The position numbers were made by a program, and so were the translations under genes. From contig CAIZWN010000034.1 of NCBI GenBank assembly GCA_903936705.1, positions 1 through 59,274 on the forward strand: a DNA stretch of 59,274 bases, written 5' to 3'. Source of the DNA: an uncultured Myxococcales bacterium. Its GTDB lineage: Bacteria > Myxococcota_A > UBA9042 > DTJE01. The notes beneath the pieces were generated by a model. That model ran no database searches and had not been told where the DNA came from. It saw only the letters and a list, made by a program, of their open reading frames with translations. Each line of letters starts with the position of its first letter. The first letter of the stretch is position 1. Shown here in pieces: positions 54,001 through 59,274 of the stretch.

Positions 54001-55313
54001 CCGGTGGCCCAGGACGCCACATCTGCCCGAACCTGCATTCGACCGGATACCGATCGCGGCAGGGGCACCCAGGCGGGCGGCAACACAAGACCAAGGGATT
54101 TCATCAGTTCCGGAATACTGAATCCCTGGGCTTGAACGGCAAAGGCCGTGTCGGCCGCCAGCCCATCGGCACTGCCGAACGGGTAGAACACGCCACCATC
54201 CAGTTCCAGCCGACCATGAAGTGAGTCGGTCAGGGCGCGTATCCCCTGGAAAGCATATCGGCCGGTCTCGTCTCGGCCACCCGACGCCGCCAGTTCGACA
54301 TGGCCAAGTTCCATCCCGTTGATCGACAGCGATGGAGAGTCCATCGCGACCTGCAGCCGCGGGTCGAACCGGTCACCACGCCCCTCGACCTCCAGTCGAA
54401 TTGGCCCCTTCAATAGTCCACCAGTTGCCGTCGTCACCAGTTGGCTGTCGCCGTCGAACAGCAGTTCGGCCTCACCCTCGTAACGAAGGTTCTCGGACCA
54501 GGCCAGGAACCCATTCTTGGCCTCGAGTGTCATGCCAGGAAAAACCATGTTTGCCAGATCGAAGGAGATGCGATCCCAGTCGTAGACAAAGCCGGTGACA
54601 CGACCTGGACCAAGGTCCACCTGTCGCGGGATGGCCGAGACCCCAGGTGCGGCACGAATGTTCCCGAATCCGTGGGTCCATCCGACAGTGGAAGCATCCA
54701 CCCTGACGCGCGTATGCGGCGCCGTGACAAGGTCGAATCGCGCCTGCAAATCGAGGTCCTCGACGCGAAGATCCCACTCAGGAAACGAGACTCTCCCTAC
54801 GCCGCCGACCCCGACCACCCGATCAAACACCAGATGCACGTTCCTTTTTGGAACGGTCGCCGGTTTGGGCTTGGATGGTCGCGAAAAGGCGTCCACCAGC
54901 CTGAGATGACCGTCTGCATTGAAATCGATATGTGCCTCGTAGTCGAAAAGTCGCACCTCCCACAAATGAACGATGATGTCCGGTGTTTCCTGGGCTACGA
55001 ATCGCAGCAAGGGCACCAGATCGACACTTACGCGCAATGTGCCGACCCGAATGACTTCCTCGCCTTCCGGCGTGGTGATACGGACGTCAAGTATGTCCAA
55101 CTGCCAGGGGATCGGACTTATCTGGAGGGTCGAAAACTCGATGGAACCGGGCAGGACCGACCGCAAGAACTGGGACAGATGGCCGGGGAATGGACTGGAG
55201 TTCAGGATGAAGTACAGCGAAGGAAGCAGCACTGCAACCGACAGGACCGTCCGCGTGACGACCAGGTAAAGGCCGACCGCAAGTGCCTTGATGATTTTTC
55301 GCAGTGTTCCCAT
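51006..55313 (-). CDS. tamB: TamB-like (DUF490) translocation/lipid-transport protein
   Basis: A 1435-residue protein with an N-terminal membrane anchor (about 8-40; IIKALAVGLYLVV). A long array of beta-rich repeats of the AsmA/TamB bridge type follows, such as ISGRLGLEDLNVRGQF and FSGNVQMQMGFG. The C-terminal DUF490-type domain contains GTFTYQLVRRVFEVVRGTVDF and SNAKAYTQTELQYVLLTG. Such proteins form a hydrophobic groove across the periplasm. The ATG at 55313 has AGGA 5 nt upstream; the open frame extends 75 codons 5' without protein-like sequence. Confidence 0.85.
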   Translation of the reverse strand: MGTLRKIIKALAVGLYLVVTRTVLSVAVLLPSLYFILNSSPFPGHLSQFLRSVLPGSIEFSTLQISPIPWQLDILDVRITTPEGEEVIRVGTLRVSVDLVPLLRFVAQETPDIIVHLWEVRLFDYEAHIDFNADGHLRLVDAFSRPSKPKPATVPKRNVHLVFDRVVGVGGVGRVSFPEWDLRVEDLDLQARFDLVTAPHTRVRVDASTVGWTHGFGNIRAAPGVSAIPRQVDLGPGRVTGFVYDWDRISFDLANMVFPGMTLEAKNGFLAWSENLRYEGEAELLFDGDSQLVTTATGGLLKGPIRLEVEGRGDRFDPRLQVAMDSPSLSINGMELGHVELAASGGRDETGRYAFQGIRALTDSLHGRLELDGGVFYPFGSADGLAADTAFAVQAQGFSIPELMKSLGLVLPPAWVPLPRSVSGRMQVRADVASWATGIGFARTSGRFEALLPKGSVLAGDDAEVRFDASMTVDGDMARPSIQIEELSVQSGPDRVRAKGTVDLVQGSMDVTGAVAKDLASLAPLLGRKISGRLGLEDLNVRGQFRALTAMARMNLKALSVASWEVLDAHAEVEWRDGAVALSDVEAATPFGAIALSRGSLQLLDPRSGGKSRSMHMTVKKAVIPSLDLARLPPLKDSGIKGRANVVIDSLELDLLNPVRTLGGSIKLSLPRMTAEGRALADVEVEASAADGIVTLPLIKIPFKAGGVARLSGSMDLQAGTFDASLDGQDLPLSALAGMKKDDALKGTLNVRATAGGRYADPTLVARADGHGVAWGDQHLGDISLDLTRKAGGDLVLASDQFFPGMHLGEGSRITWGDGRFTGLVLAVDMNRLTLQDVFPTLRPRDLWGEFSGNVQMQMGFGPNGVLEASLTLPPDGMHLGFFENEVQLRNVEKLVARVQRDGSVSVQGLAIDDGRGVLRACGTLLDADGQMNLWVQGPVGAYWLRKVGTVVSLADGYMHVGGRPGFQAGPPPEGCDSRAGAGEGSMIIRGTFAKPVADGELRTNSLELGFRGLGNTVHLQEGGRILLSSESGSLSASIAQEHMLRGTWGDGTFAIQGSTTFDGLVPAEGELILEGSQLRYMSPGQFFLEGNLALRAKFEGLGLPGQSRTSISGRVAVTDGSYYKNFDIVGRAFSGMSGARVAQRQGRSLEDVVPWLADADLDVAVTGPRFGVRSKLSVGSTDFDIALDLRVRGKLKAPELWNRVEVLPGGTFTYQLVRRVFEVVRGTVDFEGNISRPRVDLSARTRVDLKGASSSSTGVASRFDPDLSGSDEFEQGILVNLRASGRYPDLDISLTSNAKAYTQTELQYVLLTGTDPQSSGSSSQFFSLGLLTDDVPKMVSKLLLGSLVDAVSLGFSPSGGLNLDLSAHIGSRLKFGTRVMQESGSPSYRAGFQVRLTDYLSLEGRIRSDSPATGEGSQDGVKYETKLRFRIPVE

Positions 55314-55450
55314 CGATCCTGATCGTTCCGGTCGGGACGAGGATACCAGAGCCCCCGACGAAGGGTTATCCGGTGCCGAACAGGGACTTGTGTTTTTGTG
55401 TCGCCGGTTTGCAACCGCTGCCGGGTTGGCTTCGCTGATCCAACGTTGAA

Positions 55451-55482
55451 CAAGTCCAGTCTTGTCCAGTTTTGTCCAGTTC
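55451..55482 (-). promoter_or_regulatory. Three 10-bp-phased GTCCAGT repeats in the tamB-comM divergent region
   Basis: GTCCAGT occurs at 55454-55460, 55464-55470 and 55474-55480, exactly one helical turn apart, with the last two preceded by TT. On the minus strand this reads ACTGGACAAA repeated. The array lies about 140 bp upstream of the tamB start and about 100 bp upstream of comM. Helical phasing is what a cooperatively binding regulator would use. The remainder of the 269-bp region shows no clear -10/-35 pair. Confidence 0.4.
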
Positions 55483-55582
55483 TGGCGCCACATGCCCAAC
55501 GCCAACCACCTGGATTCACGCATCTTTTCCGATGGCACGCATCGTGAAAACAGTTGATCAGGTCGGGTGACGGGAGGCCCAG

Positions 55583-57112
55583 GTGAACGTCCGTGTCAAG
55601 TCAGCGGTGCTCAGCGGGATAGACGGGATCCCCGTGGACGTGGAAGTCGATGTACACCCGGGCGTGGGCCATTTCGACATCGTAGGCTTGCCCGAGGCCG
55701 CGGTTCGCGAATCAAAGGTTCGCGTGCTGTCGGCGTTGCGAAACCTGGGCTTCAGGGCCCACACGCGCTGGATCACGGTCAACCTTGCTCCAGCCGACGT
55801 CCGAAAGCACGGGTCGCTGTTTGATCTTCCGGTCGCCCTTGGCGTGCTGGCGTGCCTGGATGCGTTTCCGGCGTCAGCACTGGATGGACGCCTGATCATT
55901 GGCGAATTGTCGCTGGACGGGCTGGTGCGACCGATTCCCGGAGTCCTGCCGATGGTTGCGGCGGCACGCGATCGCGGCGTCCAGGAAGTCATCGTGCCCG
56001 AGGCGAACGGCCCCGAGGCGGCCCTGGTCCAGGGGATACGAGGATACGGCGCACGGTCGCTGGCAGAGCTGATCGAGGCCCTGGCCGGACGGGACAGGCT
56101 GACCGAGGTCTTGCCACTACCCGCGTCGCCGATTTCCGTTCATTCAGCCAACGGTCCCGACCTTGCCGACGTCCGGGGACAAGCCCACGTCAAGCGAGCT
56201 CTGGAGATCGCCGCGGCGGGGCGGCACAACCTTCTGATGATCGGCCCGCCAGGGTCAGGAAAAACCATGCTGGCCAGGCGTCTGGCCGGCATTCTGCCCT
56301 CGATGACCTACGACGAATGCCTGCAGACGACCAAGGTACATTCGGCAGCCGGACTGCTGCGGCATCGCGCCGCACTGATCAGCGAACGCCCGTTTCGCGC
56401 TCCACACCACACCGGGTCGGCCGCCGCGATAGCTGGAGGCGGGACCAGGCCCCGTCCGGGCGAGGTCAGCCTGTCCCACCACGGGGTGCTGTTCCTTGAC
56501 GAACTGCCCGAGTGGCGCCGCGAAGTCCTGGAAGTCCTGCGCCAACCACTGGAGGACCGGCACGTTACCATCAGCCGGGCTGTCGCCACCGTGACCTACC
56601 CGGCCGACTTTTTACTGGTCGCTGCCATGAATCCATGCCCGTGCGGCTACCTTGGCGATTCCCGTCATCGCTGCAGCTGCACGCTGGGCGAGGTGGCGAA
56701 ATACCGGTCCCGCGTGTCGGGACCATTGATGGACCGGATCGACTTGCACGTCGAGGTGCCATCCGTTGCCTTCAGGGATCTGGCCGCTGTCTCGGGTGGC
56801 GAACCATCTGCGACGGTGCGTGCGCGCACCCAGGGCGCAGCAGACATCCAGACTGCGCGAGCTGGTCCCGGTAGGGCCCGATTCAATGGCCGAATGGACC
56901 CGGCCCAGGTCAGGGCGGTGTGTCGGGTGGGCAACGACGCGTCAAGGCTGCTGGAGGTCGCCATGGAACGGCTGGGACTGTCTGCACGGGCGTTGGACAG
57001 GGTGCTGAAGGTGTCCCGAACCATTGCCGACCTGGACGGCGCAGACGGGATCGGCACCGTCCACGTTTCCGAGGCGATCCAGTATCGGCTGCTGGACCGG
57101 CCGGCGGTGTGA
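55583..57112 (+). CDS. comM: ComM/YifB-family Mg-chelatase-like AAA+ ATPase
   Basis: A 509-residue protein. ComM is a DNA branch-migration helicase that aids recombination after natural transformation. The N-terminal Lon-substrate-like domain ([25 protein letters not shown]) is followed by a Mg-chelatase AAA+ core with Walker [10 protein letters not shown] near residue 221. Sensor and Walker B regions are [11 protein letters not shown] and [12 protein letters not shown]. The C-terminal domain has [18 protein letters not shown]. The start is GTG 55583 with GGAGG 5 nt upstream. recA follows by 80 bp, matching the recombination theme. Confidence 0.93.
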   Translation: MNVRVKSAVLSGIDGIPVDVEVDVHPGVGHFDIVGLPEAAVRESKVRVLSALRNLGFRAHTRWITVNLAPADVRKHGSLFDLPVALGVLACLDAFPASALDGRLIIGELSLDGLVRPIPGVLPMVAAARDRGVQEVIVPEANGPEAALVQGIRGYGARSLAELIEALAGRDRLTEVLPLPASPISVHSANGPDLADVRGQAHVKRALEIAAAGRHNLLMIGPPGSGKTMLARRLAGILPSMTYDECLQTTKVHSAAGLLRHRAALISERPFRAPHHTGSAAAIAGGGTRPRPGEVSLSHHGVLFLDELPEWRREVLEVLRQPLEDRHVTISRAVATVTYPADFLLVAAMNPCPCGYLGDSRHRCSCTLGEVAKYRSRVSGPLMDRIDLHVEVPSVAFRDLAAVSGGEPSATVRARTQGAADIQTARAGPGRARFNGRMDPAQVRAVCRVGNDASRLLEVAMERLGLSARALDRVLKVSRTIADLDGADGIGTVHVSEAIQYRLLDRPAV

Positions 57113-57192
57113 CCGCGGGTCGCGACATACGGGACCGGCGGCGCAGGTGCGTCCCGGCCAAAGGGGTGCGTCAACAAGGAATCGGAGGTTAC

Positions 57193-58260
57193 ATGGCCAA
57201 GAAGAACGAAAGGATCGGGGAACTGGAAAGCGTCATCGCCGCCATGGACAAACAGTTCGGCAAGGGCACTGTGATGAGGTTCGGGGACGGGCCGGTCGAA
57301 CGGGTCCCGACCTTCCCCAGCGGCTCCATGAATCTGGACCTGGCGCTGGGCATCGGGGGGGTGCCTCGAGGCAGGATCATCGAGGTATTCGGGCCCGAGT
57401 CGTCGGGAAAAACAACTCTGGCACTGGAGATGATCGCGCAGGTGCAGCGCGCCGGCGGCACCGCGGCCTTCGTCGATGCTGAACACGCGCTGGACCTCGG
57501 ATACGCCCAACGCCTGGGTGTGGCGATCGAGGATCTTCTGTTGAGCCAGCCGGACTGCGGCGAGCAGGCGTTGGACATAGTCGAAGCACTGGTCCGCAGC
57601 AGCGCGCTGGACCTGGTGGTAATCGACTCGGTGGCTGCACTGACGCCCAGGGCCGAGATCGAGGGCGACATGGGAGACAGCCACGTCGGCCTCCAGGCTC
57701 GCCTGATGAGCCAGGCCCTGCGCAAGCTGGTCGCCGCCTGCCACAGACAGGAGTGCAGCGTCCTCTTCATCAACCAGATGCGCATGAAGATTGGAGTGAT
57801 GTTCGGCAGCCCCGAGACGACGACCGGCGGCAACGCCCTGAAATTCTACGCATCAATCCGGCTGGACGTACGGAGGATCGGGTCCCAAAAAACCGGCACC
57901 GAAGTGACGGGAAACCGCGTGAAGGTAAAAGTGGTCAAGAACAAGATGGCTCCGCCGTTCACCGAAGCCGAGTTCGACATCGTGTTCGGCGAAGGCGTCA
58001 ACCACACCCTGGAACTTGTGGAACTGGGCGAACGGCTTGGTGTGATCGATAAGTCAGGATCCTGGCTGTCCTTCGGCGGGGAGCACATTGGCCAGGGACG
58101 GGATCAGGCCGATCGGCGGCTGCGTACCGACGATGTACTGCGCGACACCATCGAATCGGCCATACGCAAGGCTCTGGATGCGCGCCGCGAGAGTGGCCTG
58201 TCGCTGGTGGCGGTGCCGCAATCCGTTGCGATCAGCGCGCCTGCAGTTGCCGAAGCCTGA
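57193..58260 (+). CDS. recA: RecA recombinase
   Basis: A 355-residue strand-exchange protein. Walker A is GPESSGKT at 67-74. Loop 1 is [20 protein letters not shown] and loop 2 is [18 protein letters not shown]. Walker B is [17 protein letters not shown] lies 5 nt before the ATG. The C-terminal tail is Ala/Val-rich (ending SAPAVAEA) rather than strongly acidic, which is mildly unusual. No classical CTGT-N8-ACAG LexA box is visible in the 80 bp upstream. Confidence 0.98.
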   Translation: MAKKNERIGELESVIAAMDKQFGKGTVMRFGDGPVERVPTFPSGSMNLDLALGIGGVPRGRIIEVFGPESSGKTTLALEMIAQVQRAGGTAAFVDAEHALDLGYAQRLGVAIEDLLLSQPDCGEQALDIVEALVRSSALDLVVIDSVAALTPRAEIEGDMGDSHVGLQARLMSQALRKLVAACHRQECSVLFINQMRMKIGVMFGSPETTTGGNALKFYASIRLDVRRIGSQKTGTEVTGNRVKVKVVKNKMAPPFTEAEFDIVFGEGVNHTLELVELGERLGVIDKSGSWLSFGGEHIGQGRDQADRRLRTDDVLRDTIESAIRKALDARRESGLSLVAVPQSVAISAPAVAEA

Positions 58261-58282
58261 AACCTGGCGATGTAACCGAGGC

Positions 58283-58852
58283 CTATCGCACGCGCTCGGC
58301 AAACTTGCCATCCTTGGTGGACACGCGGATTCGCTCGCCTTGCTGGACGAACAGAGGCACCTGGACACGCAGACCGTTGTTCATTGTGGCCGGCTTGGTA
58401 ACGCCGCCATGCGCCGTGTCGCCACGGGTGCCTGGTTCCACATCCACGATTTCGTACTCCAGCATTGCGGGCAGTTCCAGTTCCAAAATGGCGCCCTCGA
58501 AGAACAGGGCCTTCAGTTCCAGGCCATCGAACAGGAACCTGGCATCGTCGCCAAGGTCCGCGTCGGTCACCATGACCTGCTCGTAGGATTCCTGGTCCAG
58601 AAACACGCGATGCTCGCTGTCGAAGTACAGATACTGCAAAGGACGACGTTCCAGATCCGGTTCGTCAAAGCGTTCACTGGTGCGAAAAGTCTTGTCGAAG
58701 ACCTGGCCAGTCTTCAGGTTGCGGGCCTTGATCTTGGCCAGCGACGAAGCACCGCGTGCGGACGGCGTCTGAACTATGCTCTCCAGGATGGTGTAGGGGT
58801 CGCCATCAATCAGGACCCGCAGCCCCTTCTTGAAGTCCGACGTGGTAATCAT
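58283..58852 (-). CDS. efpL: Elongation factor P paralogue, EfpL/YeiP type
   Basis: A 189-residue, three-domain translation factor that relieves ribosome stalling. The loop reaching the P-site tRNA reads QTPSARGASSLAK, with Arg33 at the tip. That is the S/T-x-A-R-G pattern of EfpL (YeiP), not the P-G-K-G loop of canonical EF-P that carries a modified lysine. The C-terminal signature GVTKPATMNNGLRVQVPLFV is also present. The ATG at 58852 has GGAG 8 nt upstream. It is convergent with recA, 22 bp apart. Confidence 0.85.
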   Translation of the reverse strand: MITTSDFKKGLRVLIDGDPYTILESIVQTPSARGASSLAKIKARNLKTGQVFDKTFRTSERFDEPDLERRPLQYLYFDSEHRVFLDQESYEQVMVTDADLGDDARFLFDGLELKALFFEGAILELELPAMLEYEIVDVEPGTRGDTAHGGVTKPATMNNGLRVQVPLFVQQGERIRVSTKDGKFAERVR

Positions 58853-59274
58853 TCGAGATCTCCGCAGACCGGCGATGCCGGGGAACGGCCGGAACGTACC
58901 AGGGAACGAAGGGACGGTCAACGCGGGCCGGTGTCACCATAATCCACCGCCTGGGTCAACGGGACTCCGTTCGGGAATATTCAGAGACGAGTTTTGGGCA
59001 CTTATGCGGCTTGAAACCATTGTCGTTGAGCGAACGTTGCCGCTTTGTCGCCTGGATCGGTCATCGATGGCTGTTTTCGGTACTTCAAGGAATCGTTGAT
59101 AAGCGCGAGTAGGGACACGTAAGTATCTGGTGAAGGGGTCCGGGTCGAGGGGGAGCGGGGCCGCGCCGGTGCCCCCGCACCCGACTGGGGGCCGGCGGCC
59201 TTCGCGGCCCAAACTCGGCCCCCTTTAGGGGCCTCAAACAGTGGGCCGCGTCGCGCTGCGCGCGAACAGGCCGC
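58853..59274. other. Non-coding right edge, GC-rich and hairpin-rich from about 59100
   Basis: No convincing gene was found in these 422 bases. The first 250 resemble ordinary intergenic sequence. From about 59130 the sequence is very GC-rich and full of short inverted repeats: GGCCCC (59217-59222) with GGGGCC (59228-59233), GGCC-TTCGC-GGCC, and a long imperfect pairing of a G-rich and a C-rich stretch (about 59140-59195). A minus-strand frame at 58934-59212 exists but shows no domain. It could be an interspersed repeat, possibly of the kind found beside REP-type transposases; that is speculation. Confidence 0.4.

Noticed and set aside
57113-57192. LexA box upstream of recA
   Set aside because: No CTGT-N8-ACAG or GAAC-N4-GTTC pattern was found in the 80-bp gap. 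SOS control could use another motif or a promoter before comM.
58934-59212. Minus-strand 92-codon gene at the right edge
   Set aside because: It has no ribosome site or recognisable domain, and its N-terminus reads through hairpin-rich GC repeats.

Overview
The window is GC-rich, compact chromosomal DNA from a Gram-negative bacterium. The outer membrane is shown by a POTRA/beta-barrel protein paired with a TamB-like protein, and by several lipoproteins with N-terminal lipoboxes. Three or four of those lipoproteins carry long Asp/Pro-rich linkers after the lipid cysteine. That style, together with the DUF6982-like protein, the vertex-only microcompartment genes and the many Fe-S proteins, points to the Myxococcota or a related former deltaproteobacterial lineage. 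This placement is inference; there is no rRNA gene here. No prophage, CRISPR array or intact insertion sequence was seen.

Layout. 1-950: the end of a secreted protein, then a small DUF6982-like gene lying between two identical 29-bp repeats. 950-9116: amino-acid permease, HAD phosphatase, B12-type radical SAM protein, lipoprotein, GGDEF cyclase, uvrC. 9099-13515 (minus): a HisA-HisI-HisE fusion, larE and a membrane metallopeptidase. 13707-19297: small membrane protein, deoB, then a lipoprotein-purH-purD operon. 19298-19659: a non-coding gap with nested inverted repeats, a possible structured RNA. 19660-25089: a four-gene operon with ATGA overlaps (glpA, glpB, a cytochrome b/c/ferredoxin fusion, a CCG-domain protein). 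25097-33545 (minus): glycosidase-like lipoprotein, esterase-like lipoprotein, xseA and two glycosyltransferases. 33823-40818: gdhA, a degenerate M20-like protein, grpE, an ACT protein, a DHH phosphoesterase, tRNA-Met, a zinc-ribbon protein and a second radical SAM protein. 40855-45653 (minus): a giant FG-GAP lipoprotein, then a DUF2505 gene followed by three tandem EutN/CcmL shell-vertex genes. 45796-58852: RluB-type pseudouridine synthase with a repetitive basic tail, tamA-like and tamB-like genes, comM, recA and efpL. The right edge is a GC-rich, hairpin-rich non-coding stretch.

Most interesting. (1) The glp operon appears to encode a membrane glycerol-3-phosphate dehydrogenase in which the GlpC role is split between a five-helix haem protein with four [4Fe-4S] motifs and one c-haem site, and an HdrB-like CCG protein. 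(2) Three different vertex-type microcompartment proteins sit together with no hexameric shell gene in view. (3) A HisA-HisI-HisE fusion keeps its HisE motifs but has lost hallmark catalytic residues in HisA and HisI. (4) A pseudouridine synthase carries 48-bp tandem repeats in a long basic tail. All functional statements rest on reading motifs by eye; no database search was possible.
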